From Meiothermus sp. (GTDB lineage: Bacteria; Deinococcota; Deinococci; Deinococcales; Thermaceae): DNA of 64,000 bases. The stretch spans positions 248,001 to 312,000 of the forward strand of contig NZ_BPIJ01000001.1 in the NCBI RefSeq assembly GCF_026004055.1, written 5' to 3'. The notes beneath the pieces were generated by a model. That model was not told where the DNA came from, ran no database searches, and saw only the letters and a list, made by a program, of their open reading frames with translations. The position numbers and the translations under genes are program-made. This document shows positions 54,087-62,078 of the stretch, in pieces; position 1 is the first letter of the stretch, and every line of letters begins with the position of its first letter.

Positions 54087-54743
54087 ATGGCGGTGACGGA
54101 GCGGGCTACCGAAACCCAGAGCGCCTACCTTCTGGTGCGGCGGGCCATTCTGGCGGGGGAGCTTCTGCCGGGGCAGCGCCTGGTGGAGAAGGAACTCTCC
54201 GAGCGCTTCGGGGTGGGGCGGGCGGCCATCCGCACCGCCTTGGCCCGCCTCGAGCAGGAAGGCCTGGTGGAGAGCGAGCCCTTCCGGGGGGCGCGGGTGC
54301 GCACCATCGGCGAGGCCGAGGCGGTGGAGATTCTGGAGGCCCGCGCCGCGCTGGAGGCCCTGGCCGCCCATCACGCGGCCCAAAAGGCCACCCCCGAGCA
54401 GGCCGAGGCCCTGTGGGCCATCCACCGCCAGATGGAGGAGCGCCACCGCGCGGGCGACCTCTTGGGCATGTCCGAGCTCAACAGCCTGCTCCACCGCACC
54501 TTGGTGGAAATCTCCGGCCACCAGACCGCGGCCCGGCTCATCGAGGGGCTGCGGGCCCAGGGGGTGCGGCACCAGTTCCACACCATTCTGGTTCCGGGCC
54601 GCCCCCAGCAGTCTTTGGAGGAGCACCGCCGGATCATAGCCGCGGTGGCCGCCCACCGGCCCGAGGAGGCCGAGGCCGCCATGAAGGCCCACCTGGAGGG
54701 CGTCATCGCGGCCCTCAAACGCATCGGAAGGAGCACCCTATGA
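54087..54743 (+). CDS. GntR-family transcriptional regulator, FCD subfamily
   Basis: 218 residues. Winged helix about 12-78: SAYLLVRRAILAGELLPGQRLVEKELSERFGVGRAAIRTALARLEQEGLVESEPFRGARV. FCD effector domain about 85-210 with helices carrying acidic/His residues (LNSLLHRTLVEISGH, RQFHTIL-type, SLEEHRRIIAAVAAHRPEEAEAAMKAHLEGV). Likely binds the ATTGTTGACAAT/TGGnnGACCA operators at 45187 and 53046 and releases them on sensing a pathway metabolite. Starts 1 bp after the dioxygenase stop. Confidence 0.93.
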   Translation: MAVTERATETQSAYLLVRRAILAGELLPGQRLVEKELSERFGVGRAAIRTALARLEQEGLVESEPFRGARVRTIGEAEAVEILEARAALEALAAHHAAQKATPEQAEALWAIHRQMEERHRAGDLLGMSELNSLLHRTLVEISGHQTAARLIEGLRAQGVRHQFHTILVPGRPQQSLEEHRRIIAAVAAHRPEEAEAAMKAHLEGVIAALKRIGRSTL

Positions 54744-55651
54744 CCCCCAGCGAACGCGCTATCGAACTGGTGCGGGGCGCTTACGACCTGCACGTGCATA
54801 TCGAGCCCGACGTGATTCCCCGCCGTACCCACGACCTCGAGCTGGCCCAGCGCTTCCGCGAGCGGGGCCTGGCCGGCTTCGTGCTCAAGTCCCACTACGT
54901 TCCCACCGCCGAGCGGGCCCTCTTGGCCCGGCGGGTGGTGCCGGAGGTGGAGGTGCTGGGCAGCCTGACCCTGAACCACGGGGTGGGCGGGCTGAACCCG
55001 GTGGCGGTGGAGATCGCCGCCCGCGAGGGGGCCCGCGTCGTCTGGCTGCCCACCGTGGACGCGGCCAACGAGGCCCGCGAGGCCGACGCCCTGCCCCCGG
55101 AGAAGAAGCCCCTGTGGGCCAAGCTGCAAGCGGAGTTCCGCCAGGCCGGGCTGCCCCTTTGCCCCATCGAGGCCCTCGACGCCAACGGGCGGGTGGTGCC
55201 GGCTTTGCGCCAGGTGCTGGGGGTGGTGGCCCGGCACGGCCTGGTGCTGGCCACCGGGCACCTAGGCCGCGAGGAGATTCTGAAGGTGGTGGAGGCGGCC
55301 CTGGAGGAGGGGGTGCGCCAGATCGTGGTCACCCACCCCGACTACCCCACCCAGGCCCTACCCATCCCCGAGCAGCGCTGGCTGGCCCAGCAGGGGGCCT
55401 ACCTCGAGCGCTGCTTGGTGCCCTCCTGGAGCGGCAAGGTGCCCTGGGAGCGGGTGTTCGAGGCCATCCGGGCCACCGGCCTCGAGCAGAACGTGCTCTC
55501 CACCGACCTAGGCCAGCCCAAGAACCCTCCCGTAGAGGACGGGCTGGCCCTCTTCGCCGACAAGCTCTTGGAAGCGGGCTTTGCTGAGGACGAGGTGCGC
55601 CATATGGCCGTGACCAATACCGTGAAGCTGGCCAAAGGAGGCAAAGCATGA
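54740..55651 (+). CDS. HxH metal-dependent hydrolase (DUF6282-like), candidate pathway lactonase
   Basis: 303 residues. The N-terminus GAYDLHVHIEPDVIPRRTHD gives H18-x-H20; FVLKSHYVPTAERA gives K50 and H52; LVLATGHLGREEI and IVVTHPDYPTQ give two more His, the pattern of amidohydrolase/PHP TIM barrels. I would tentatively place it in DUF6282. In protocatechuate 4,5-cleavage the step after the dehydrogenase is hydrolysis of pyrone-dicarboxylate by LigI, itself an amidohydrolase, so this protein could fill that role. ATGA overlap with the regulator gene. Confidence 0.8.
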   Translation: MTPSERAIELVRGAYDLHVHIEPDVIPRRTHDLELAQRFRERGLAGFVLKSHYVPTAERALLARRVVPEVEVLGSLTLNHGVGGLNPVAVEIAAREGARVVWLPTVDAANEAREADALPPEKKPLWAKLQAEFRQAGLPLCPIEALDANGRVVPALRQVLGVVARHGLVLATGHLGREEILKVVEAALEEGVRQIVVTHPDYPTQALPIPEQRWLAQQGAYLERCLVPSWSGKVPWERVFEAIRATGLEQNVLSTDLGQPKNPPVEDGLALFADKLLEAGFAEDEVRHMAVTNTVKLAKGGKA

Positions 55652-56358
55652 AGCGGATGCTGGTCTTTAGCGCCCACGCCGCCGACTTCGTCTGGCGGGC
55701 TGGGGGGGCCATCGCCAGCGTGTGCGCCCAGGGGGGCACGGCGCGGGTGGTGGCCCTGAGTTACGGAGAGCGGGGGGAGTCGGGGGAGCTTTGGAAGGAG
55801 CCGGGGCAGACCCTCGAGCGGGTCAAGGCTACCCGCCACGCCGAGGCCACCCAGGCCGCCGAGGCCCTGGGGGCCAGCTTTGAGTGCCTGGACTTAGGCG
55901 ACTACCCCTTGCGGGTGGACGAAGGGGCCCTGGAGCGCCTGGTGGAGATCATCGTGGAGACCGCCCCCGACCTGCTGCTGACCCACGCCGAGAAGGACCC
56001 CTTCAACCCCGACCACCCGGTGACCTACCAAGCGGTGGAGAAGGCCCGCCAGCTGGCCAGCGGGGCCGGGGTGGCCAGCGCCTTCCGCACCGTGCGGCCC
56101 CCCGAGTTCTTGCTCTTCGAGCCCCACCAGCCCGAGCTGTGCGGCTTTGTGCCCACGCTTTTCCTGGACATCACTCCGGTCTGGGAGAAGAAGCAAAAGG
56201 CCATGGAGGCCTTCGCCTCGCAGGGCTATCTGCGCCAGTACTACAGCGAGCGGGCCGCCCACCGGGCCAACCACGCCCGCCGCATCGCCGGCTACAAGGA
56301 CATCGAACGGGCCGAGGCCTTCCAGCGCGCGCTGCCCCAGGTGGTGAGGAGCCTATGA
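55648..56358 (+). CDS. galB: GalB-like 4-oxalomesaconate hydratase (PIG-L superfamily)
   Basis: 236 residues of the PIG-L/LmbE fold, but the zinc motif reads AHAADFVWRAGG (H10, D13) instead of HPDDE, with third ligand H123 in PDHPVTY and H113 nearby. The SAHAADFVWRAGGAIA..VVALSYGERGESGELWKEPG pattern is that of Pseudomonas GalB, a zinc-dependent hydratase turning 4-oxalomesaconate into 4-carboxy-4-hydroxy-2-oxoadipate, not a deacetylase. The RraA-type aldolase gene follows with an ATGA overlap, the same galB-galC order as in Pseudomonas putida. ATGA overlap also with the gene upstream. Confidence 0.8.
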   Translation: MKRMLVFSAHAADFVWRAGGAIASVCAQGGTARVVALSYGERGESGELWKEPGQTLERVKATRHAEATQAAEALGASFECLDLGDYPLRVDEGALERLVEIIVETAPDLLLTHAEKDPFNPDHPVTYQAVEKARQLASGAGVASAFRTVRPPEFLLFEPHQPELCGFVPTLFLDITPVWEKKQKAMEAFASQGYLRQYYSERAAHRANHARRIAGYKDIERAEAFQRALPQVVRSL

Positions 56359-57005
56359 GCCTGAGCCCGGACGAACTGCAAACCCTGGCCCGGCTGGGGG
56401 TGGCCACGGTCTACGAGGCCTCGGGGCGGGAGGGGCTGGTGGATCTGCCCCTCCTCCAGCTCGTGCCCGGCAGCCGGGTAGCGGGGCCGGCCCTGACGGT
56501 GCTTTGCGCCCAGAACGACAACCTGATGGTGCACGCGGCCATGGCCGCGGTGCGGCCCGGCGAGGTGCTGGTCTTCGCCATGCCCGAGCCCGCCCCGGTG
56601 GCGTTGGTGGGCGAGCTTTTGGCCACCCAGGCCCAGGCCCAAAGGGCCAGCGGGATGCTGGTGGACGCCGCGGTGCGCGACGCCGAGGAGCTTTCCCAGA
56701 TGGGCCTGCCGATCTGGGCCCGCTACGTGCGGGCCCGGGGGGCCGAGCGCAAATCGCTGGGGCAGATCGGGGTGCCGCTGCGGGTGGGCGGGGCCCTCAT
56801 CCGCACCGGCGACATCCTGGTGCTGGACGCCGATGGGGCGGTGGTGGTGGCCCAGGAGCGGGCCAGGGAGGTGCTCGAGGCCGCCCAAGCCCGCGCCCAG
56901 CGGGAAGAGGGCCTGCGCGGGCGCTTCCGGGCCGGGGAGCTTTCCATCGACCTTTATGGCCTGCGCGAGCAGGTGGCCTCCGCGCTGGCTCGAGAGGAGG
57001 CCTGA
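56355..57005 (+). CDS. galC: RraA-family 4-carboxy-4-hydroxy-2-oxoadipate aldolase
   Basis: 216 residues. Class II pyruvate aldolase of the HMG/CHA (GalC/LigK) type: VATVYEASGREGLVDLPLLQLVPGSRVAGPALTV, the substrate Arg and metal Asp in VDAAVRDAEELSQMGLPIWAR, and GGALIRTGDILVLDADGAVVV. Would split the hydratase product into pyruvate and oxaloacetate, which feed central metabolism (citrate synthase lies at 61 kb but is unrelated in operon terms). RNase E inhibition (RraA) is unlikely in this context. Coupled to genes on both sides. Confidence 0.85.
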   Translation: MSLSPDELQTLARLGVATVYEASGREGLVDLPLLQLVPGSRVAGPALTVLCAQNDNLMVHAAMAAVRPGEVLVFAMPEPAPVALVGELLATQAQAQRASGMLVDAAVRDAEELSQMGLPIWARYVRARGAERKSLGQIGVPLRVGGALIRTGDILVLDADGAVVVAQERAREVLEAAQARAQREEGLRGRFRAGELSIDLYGLREQVASALAREEA

Positions 57006-57874
57006 TGCCCCTGCGGGTAGCCGTGCTGGGCTTGGGCGAGGCCGGGGCGGCCATCGCCCAAGACCTCCTTGACGCCGGGGCGGAGGTGGTGGGCTACGAC
57101 CCCATCCCCGAGAAAGACGTGAGGGGAATCCGGCGCGCCTCCAGCGAGGCCGAAGCGGCCCAGGGGGCCGAGGTCGTGCTCAGCGTGAACTGGGCCCGGG
57201 TGGCGCTCGAGGTGGCCCACCGGGTGGCCCCGGTGCTCACCCCGGGCCAGGTCTTCGCCGACCTCAACACCGCGGCCCCGGCGCTCAAGCGGGCCCTCTG
57301 TGAAGTCATAGCCCCCACCGGGGCCCTCTTCGCCGACATCGCCCTGATGAGCCCGGTGCCGGGCAAGGGCCTGCGTACCCCCTCGCTGGCCTCGGGGCCG
57401 GGGGCTTTGGCCTACGCCGAGCGGCTGGGGCCTTTGGGCGCGGTGGTGGAGGGGGTGGGGGAGGCGCCGGGGGACGCCGCTACCCGCAAGCTCCTGCGCA
57501 GCATCTTCTTCAAAGGGCTCGCGGCGGCGGTGGGCGAGGCTTTGGAGGCGGCCCGGCGGCTTGGCCTCGAGGCCGAGACCCGCCAGAACATCGGGCTCGC
57601 GGCGGCGGTGGGCGAGGCTTTGGAGGCGGCCCGGCGGCTTGGCCTCGAGGCCGAGACCCGCCAGAACATCGCCCAGACCCTGGAAGAGGCCAACGCCGCG
57701 CTCATCGACCGCCTGGAGGAGGGCAGCCGGCGCCACGCCGTGCGGCGGCGGGAGGAGATGCTGGCCGCGGCGGCCTTGCTGGAGGAGGTGGGCCTGAGGC
57801 CGGTGATGGCCCGGGCTACGGCGGCGTGGCTGGAGGAGCTGCAGCAGATGGAGAGGGGCAGGTCGGCACCTTAG
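57005..57874 (+). CDS. 6PGDH/3-hydroxyisobutyrate dehydrogenase-like oxidoreductase
   Basis: 289 residues. N-terminal Rossmann domain VAVLGLGEAGAAIAQDLLDAGAEVVGYD; FADLNTAAPALKR and LFADIALMSPVP-GKGLRTPSLASG are the substrate-side motifs, and the C-terminal helical domain is DUF1932-like. It is the only dehydrogenase in the island, so it may oxidise the semialdehyde (as a lactol) made by ring cleavage, the job of LigC in Sphingobium; LigC is of the Gfo/Idh family, so this would be a convergent solution. Residues 171-222 are a perfect 26-residue tandem duplication. TGATG overlap with the aldolase gene. Confidence 0.82.
   Translation: MPLRVAVLGLGEAGAAIAQDLLDAGAEVVGYDPIPEKDVRGIRRASSEAEAAQGAEVVLSVNWARVALEVAHRVAPVLTPGQVFADLNTAAPALKRALCEVIAPTGALFADIALMSPVPGKGLRTPSLASGPGALAYAERLGPLGAVVEGVGEAPGDAATRKLLRSIFFKGLAAAVGEALEAARRLGLEAETRQNIGLAAAVGEALEAARRLGLEAETRQNIAQTLEEANAALIDRLEEGSRRHAVRRREEMLAAAALLEEVGLRPVMARATAAWLEELQQMERGRSAP
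57515..57670 (+). repeat. Perfect 78-bp tandem duplication inside the dehydrogenase gene
   Basis: 57515-57592 and 57593-57670 are identical base for base, in frame, each encoding 26 residues starting GLAAAVGEALEAARR and ending TRQNI. It lengthens the long helix of the C-terminal domain by about seven turns. Identity at third positions shows that it is recent, or an assembly artefact. Confidence 0.95.
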
Positions 57875-58320
57875 AGCTGAACTTCGTCCAAAGCCCCGGG
57901 CGCCACCGCCTCCAGGACGGCGTTTAGCCGGGCCGATACGTAGCCGGGCTGGAGCTCGCTGAAGACCACCAGCGCGGTGTGGGCGTAGTGGCGGGCCATG
58001 CGGGCGATGGTCGCGGCCACGTCGCGGCGGGCGGCGGCGTCGAGGATGGCCCGGTGTTCGGCCTGGCGGAGCTGGCCCCGTTCGGGGTGGGCTTGGAAGA
58101 ACGAAAGGCGGTAGCGCTCGGCGTGGTCGAAAAGCCGGCCGATCTCCTCCACCCAGCGGGGGCCTGCCGCCCGCACAAAGCGCAGGTGAAAGGCCCGGTG
58201 GGGGGTGTCCAGGCGCTCGATGTCCTGGGTGCGGATGTAGTGCTCCATCTGGGCGTAGAGGCCCTCCAGCTCGGCGAAGTCTTCCGGTGTGAGCATGGGC
58301 ACGCTGAGGCGTAGGGCCAT
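57871..58320 (-). pseudogene. Headless GntR/FCD regulator (FCD domain only)
   Basis: 149 residues resembling an FCD effector domain from its second helix on: LTPEDFAELEGLYAQMEHYIRTQDIERLDTPHRAFHLRFVRAAGPRWVEEIGRLFDHAERYR, then QAEHRAILDAAARRDVAATIARMARHYAHTALVVF. The winged-helix DNA-binding half (about 90 residues) is missing; upstream codons run into a TGA within eight codons. Either a truncated pseudogene at the island edge or a stand-alone ligand-binding domain. Its stop overlaps the end of the convergent dehydrogenase gene by 4 bp. Confidence 0.75.
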
Positions 58321-58497
58321 GGCCCAGGGCTTCCGCCATGATCAGAGTCTAAAAAATATGGTGGTGCGGGCACTGGAAGATGGCTCGAGAGATCCCTGAC
58401 GTTCGCTCAAGACTAACGTTGTAGGATTCCCTGCATTACCACGGAGCTTTCTTAGGCGGTCTGATAATACCGGTACTCACGGGAGATGGAACACGGC

Positions 58498-59241
58498 CTA
58501 CAGCCTTAGCCGGGCCTGCGAGGCTGCTTTGCGACCTGCTTCGACAATTTCTTCCAGGCGACCGAATTGCTCGATGCCAATCCCTGGAAGTTCGGGGCGG
58601 ATATAGAGTTCGGGTGGGTAGAGCGAACGCCTTGCCGCGGTCAGGTGGTTTTGCATAATGTCGATGGCCCGGCGTACCTGACCGATGGAGGAACGCGGCA
58701 CCCCCGGCAATCTCATTTCGGGAGTAACGTCTACCGCCAGCACATACTTGGCCCGCATGAACCGGGCGGCGTCCACCGGCAGGTTGTCGAGCACACCCCC
58801 ATCCACATAGGTGCGGCCTTCATAAAGAACGGGAGCCACCAGGCCTGGGTAAGCCGCAGAGGCCAGCACCGCCCCCGGCAGGTCGCCCTCCGAAAAATAG
58901 GCCAGCTTGCCCGCCTCGAGATCTACCGCCGTCACCACCAGTTTTTTGGATAGCCGCTCGAAGCGGGGGGGTAGGTGTTTCGCCAGGAAGTCCCGCAGCC
59001 CCCGTTGGGAAATCAGGCCGGGTCTTGGCACCAAGTCCAGCAGTCTTAGCCAAGGCGTCGAACGGGCAATCTCGAGGATTTCCGCTGGCTTTTTGCCCGA
59101 GGCATACAGCGCACCCACCACGGCTCCCATGCTGGTTCCGGCCACCACCTCGGCCTCAAAGCCTTGGGCCTCGAGAACCTCGAGTACCCCGATATGCGCC
59201 AAGCCCCTGGCCCCTCCGCCCGACAATACCAGACCACGCAC
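58498..59241 (-). CDS. Patatin-like phospholipase (RssA family)
   Basis: 247 residues. Oxyanion loop LVLSGGGARGLAHIG, nucleophile GTSMG (Ser40), and catalytic Asp in VDGGVLDNLPV: a full Ser-Asp dyad. Bacterial patatins hydrolyse phospholipids or acylglycerols; no signal peptide, so cytosolic. GTG start at 59241 with GGAGG 7 nt upstream. Not related to the island. Confidence 0.93.
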   Translation of the reverse strand: MRGLVLSGGGARGLAHIGVLEVLEAQGFEAEVVAGTSMGAVVGALYASGKKPAEILEIARSTPWLRLLDLVPRPGLISQRGLRDFLAKHLPPRFERLSKKLVVTAVDLEAGKLAYFSEGDLPGAVLASAAYPGLVAPVLYEGRTYVDGGVLDNLPVDAARFMRAKYVLAVDVTPEMRLPGVPRSSIGQVRRAIDIMQNHLTAARRSLYPPELYIRPELPGIGIEQFGRLEEIVEAGRKAASQARLRL

Positions 59242-59419
59242 CTTGCAACCTCCTGGGCAAACAACCTATAGCTAGGCAATTCTAAACCCGAGCATTTTTT
59301 TCGAACCTGTTTGACCATCTCTTGGAACGGGCAATCCCCATGACCGATTCCCCCATGCCACCAAAAAATGAAAATTTGCCGGATTTACCCGCGGCATATG
59401 CGGGAAAATCGGTATAGTG

Positions 59420-60238
59420 ATGGTTGTGGGGCTAGCCGGAATCACCTTGGAGAACCGTTACAAGGTCATTCGACCCATTGCCCGTGGGGCCTTGGCAACG
59501 GTGTATTTGGCTTTTGACGTACACGGCACCCCCTATGCACTAAAGGTATTCCCCAAAGGTTTTGAGGGGCGGGCCGACCGTGAATGGAAGGTGGGTCGGC
59601 AGCTTAAGCATCCCCACATCAATCCGGTACTTGCCCGGCTGAGCGTACCTCACGACGGCACCCTGAGCCCCGCGGTGTTGTTGGCGTTTGCTCCGGGTAG
59701 CCGCTTTTCTGAGTGGCGTAAAGACCATCCCCAGCAAGTGCTGGGGGTGTTCAGGCACCTGCTCGAGGCCCTGGCCCACATGCACGGTCAGAACCTGGTG
59801 CATCGCGACGTAAAACCCGATAATCTGGTAGTAGACGGCACCGGAGAAGCGCGTCTGGTGGATTTTGACCTTTCCGGGCCACAAAGCGAGCGTTTTAGCA
59901 AGAAGGTTCGCCTAGGAACCATTGCCTACATTGCTCCTGAACAAATCCGTGGACAATCCCCCAGCCCTGCATCCGACATGTACTCGGCGGGCATTCTACT
60001 CTACTGGGCCCTCTCGGGCGAGTTACCATTTGTAGGCGAGCCGGTGGAGGTCATGAACGCCCATCTCCACCTACCCCCCCCACCTTTGGTAGCAGCCCCC
60101 GATACCGGCTTGGTGATTACGGCGGAGCTACAAACATACCTGGACAGGCTCATCGCCAAGGACGTAAGCCAGCGCTACCCCAATGCAATGGAAGCCCTGC
60201 GCGACTTAGAAGCAATCAGAATTACGCAGGCTTTTTGA
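59420..60238 (+). CDS. Minimal Ser/Thr protein kinase with atypical P-loop
   Basis: 272 residues, kinase domain only, no membrane or sensor domain. Beta-3 Lys in YALKVF (K42), catalytic loop HRDVKPDN, APE region IAPEQIRG, and P+1 region are normal. Two departures: the glycine loop reads ARGALATVY (one Gly instead of GxGxxG), and the DFG motif is DFD (LVDFDLSG). TATAGT at 59413-59418 suggests a leaderless transcript; the GTG at 59426 could then be the true start. ATP affinity may be weak. Confidence 0.85.
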   Translation: MVVGLAGITLENRYKVIRPIARGALATVYLAFDVHGTPYALKVFPKGFEGRADREWKVGRQLKHPHINPVLARLSVPHDGTLSPAVLLAFAPGSRFSEWRKDHPQQVLGVFRHLLEALAHMHGQNLVHRDVKPDNLVVDGTGEARLVDFDLSGPQSERFSKKVRLGTIAYIAPEQIRGQSPSPASDMYSAGILLYWALSGELPFVGEPVEVMNAHLHLPPPPLVAAPDTGLVITAELQTYLDRLIAKDVSQRYPNAMEALRDLEAIRITQAF

Positions 60239-60313
60239 AGCCTAGCCTTTAGAAAAGGCATCGCGCTTCTACCCAGCCCGATCAGGAGAATTGAGCGCTC
60301 TTCTAAAAAGCGT

Positions 60314-60333
60314 GGCCGCCCATCCAGGCGGCC
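60314..60333 (-). terminator. Hairpin between kinase and MITE copy D
   Basis: GGCCGCC-CATCCA-GGCGGCC. On the minus strand it is followed by ACGCTTTTT, the form of a rho-independent terminator for leftward transcripts (citrate synthase lies upstream in that direction). On the plus strand only GTTCGTTGT follows. Confidence 0.5.
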
Positions 60334-60346
60334 GTTCGTTGTACCG

Positions 60347-60375
60347 GATGGCTCGATGTTTGTGAAGATTGCTCT
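60347..60375 (+). repeat. 29-bp dispersed motif, copy 2
   Basis: GATGGCTCGATGTTTGTGAA.. shares 25 of 29 bases with 43756-43784. Together with the REP-like repeat and element copy D it fills the gene-free stretch 60239-60875. Confidence 0.45.
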
Positions 60376-60383
60376 GCTAAGAT

Positions 60384-60470
60384 TGGTAACAAAGTATGCG
60401 CTACTGGCCTAGCTAGCCCAGTCAACCCTATCTGGATTGCATTGTCGGCCTTAGGCCTCTTCGCAATGAC
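60384..60470 (-). repeat. REP-like palindromic repeat, copy 2
   Basis: On the minus strand reads GTCATTGCGAAGAGGCC..GGCCGAC..GCAATCCAGATAGGG and ends CATACTTTGTTACCAA, matching the start and end of 1833-1975 but lacking that copy's inverted second half. Repeats of this GTCATTGCGA..GCAATCC type are dispersed in many genomes. Confidence 0.65.
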
Positions 60471-60537
60471 TAGGAGCTGGTCAAGGAAACGCCCCAATCT
60501 GTGTAGAGTGACGCAAATCAGCTTACCAGTCCACTAG

Positions 60538-60875
60538 TGGTCTGGTAACTAAATTTCCGAAGTTATGTACCGCACACCGAATACATCGTTGTAGAGATTC
60601 CATCCCACTTCGGCCCTCGAGATGGCCTAAAAACGCCCTCCCTACCGCGTAGGGAGGGTGGGGGAGGGTATCAGGCAAGGCCCCCAATCCGCTGCGTGAA
60701 GGGCCAGGTCAGCCACCCCACCTGGCCTCCCCTACGCAGTAGGGGAGGGAAGGGGCGAAGCGGGGTGGGGTGCTTTTTGCATGACCGTACAGGCAAGGCA
60801 CCGAAGGCCCAGGTTTGCGAGACACGGCGCGTTCTGAAGGCTAAACCCCATACTGCGTATTTTGTTACCAGACCA
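60538..60875 (+). mobile_element. MITE-like element, copy D (338 bp)
   Basis: Ends TGGTCTGGTAAC and GTTACCAGACCA; CTAG at 60534-60537 and 60876-60879. Internal hairpins as in copy A. The right-hand CTAG contains the TAG stop of the citrate synthase gene, so the gene's own stop is regenerated by the duplication. Confidence 0.85.
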
Positions 60876-62018
60876 CTAGCGCTTAGAAAGGGGTATGTAG
60901 GGCAGATCCAGCTTGCCGGTGTAGTGCGAGTCGGGGCGTAGCAGGCGGTTGTCTACTTTGGTGTACTCGAGGATATGGGCACACCAGCCCGAGATGCGGG
61001 CCACGGCAAAGATGGGGGTGAAGAACTCGAGGGGATAGCCCAGATCGGAGTAGACCACGCCGGAATAGAAATCTACATTGGGATAGATGCCCTTGGGGTT
61101 GTAAATGGCTCCGGCCTGCCGTTCAAGTTCCTTCAGAATGGCATATTCCTTGCTATGCCCGTGTTTGGCTGCTACTTCGCCGGCGTACTTATCGAGCACA
61201 CCCGCCCTGGGGTCGTAGGACTTATAGACCCGGTGGCCCATGCCCATCACCCGGCCCTTTTTGGCTTGCAGGTCGGCCAGCCAGGCCGATACGTTCTCGG
61301 GAGCGCCAATTTCGGCAATCATCTTCATCACGGCTTCGTTGGCTCCGCCGTGACGAGGCCCCTTAAGGGCGCCCACCGCCGCCACAATAGAGCTGTAGAT
61401 ATCGGTCTGGGTCGAATAGGTGGCAATCGCGGTGAAGGTAGAGGCATTAAAACCATGCTCGGCCTGCAAAATCAGGGCCACATCCATCAGTTTGGTTTCC
61501 TCTTTGTTAGGCACCTTACCATTCGACATGTAGAGGAAATTGGCTGCATGGGACAAGCCTTTGCGGGGGGAAAGAATTTTTTGCCCTTCGCGGTGGCGTT
61601 TGGTAGCTGCTACGATGGTGGCAAACTTGGCGATAAGGGAGAGCGATTTCTGGTAGAGGGCCTCGGGGGACACGTCTGCTTCGGTCTCGTCTACCATACC
61701 CAGCTCACTGACCGCCGTGCGCAGCATGGACATGGGATGGGCATTGCGGGGGAACTGTTTAATCTGCTTGATGATGGAGGGGGGTAGTGCCCGGAGAGAG
61801 GCCAGCTTGGCACTAAAGGCCTTTAGCTCGGCCTTATTGGGTAGGTGGCCGTGTAAGAGTAGGTAGGTAACTTCCTCGAAGGTGGCATATTCGGCGAGGT
61901 CTTGAATTTTATAGCCGGCGTAATACAGCCGGCCCTGGTCGCCATCAATAAAGCACAGGCTGCTTTCGGTAAAGATTACGTCTTCCAAACCTCTGGCAAT
62001 CGCTACAGTCGCGCTCAT
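60876..62018 (-). CDS. gltA: Citrate synthase
   Basis: Condenses acetyl-CoA and oxaloacetate, entry of the TCA cycle. 380 residues, the short dimeric (type II, archaeal/Gram-positive-like) form. Catalytic residues: His in [15 protein letters not shown], His in [15 protein letters not shown] and Asp in [13 protein letters not shown] 62018 follows AAGGAGAAA. The TAG stop lies inside the target duplication of inverted-repeat copy D. Confidence 0.97.
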   Translation of the reverse strand: MSATVAIARGLEDVIFTESSLCFIDGDQGRLYYAGYKIQDLAEYATFEEVTYLLLHGHLPNKAELKAFSAKLASLRALPPSIIKQIKQFPRNAHPMSMLRTAVSELGMVDETEADVSPEALYQKSLSLIAKFATIVAATKRHREGQKILSPRKGLSHAANFLYMSNGKVPNKEETKLMDVALILQAEHGFNASTFTAIATYSTQTDIYSSIVAAVGALKGPRHGGANEAVMKMIAEIGAPENVSAWLADLQAKKGRVMGMGHRVYKSYDPRAGVLDKYAGEVAAKHGHSKEYAILKELERQAGAIYNPKGIYPNVDFYSGVVYSDLGYPLEFFTPIFAVARISGWCAHILEYTKVDNRLLRPDSHYTGKLDLPYIPLSKR

Positions 62019-62078
62019 GGTTTCTCCTTGAACTTTCCCGACCGATGTCGGTTTCAGCCTGTGTATTCTATCGCGTTC

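Noticed and set aside
55648-56358. GlcNAc deacetylase role for the island PIG-L protein
   Set aside because: The HPDDE motif is AHAAD and the neighbours match galB-galC order, so hydratase is the better call.
56954-58339. 461-codon minus-strand frame across the dehydrogenase and FCD genes
   Set aside because: High-G+C shadow frame, Pro/Arg/His/Gly-rich and without domain character; it also repeats the tandem duplication of the real gene in antisense.
45000-58500. Integrase, tRNA attachment site or flanking direct repeats for the aromatic island
   Set aside because: None seen. Island status rests on composition, function and the truncated regulator only.
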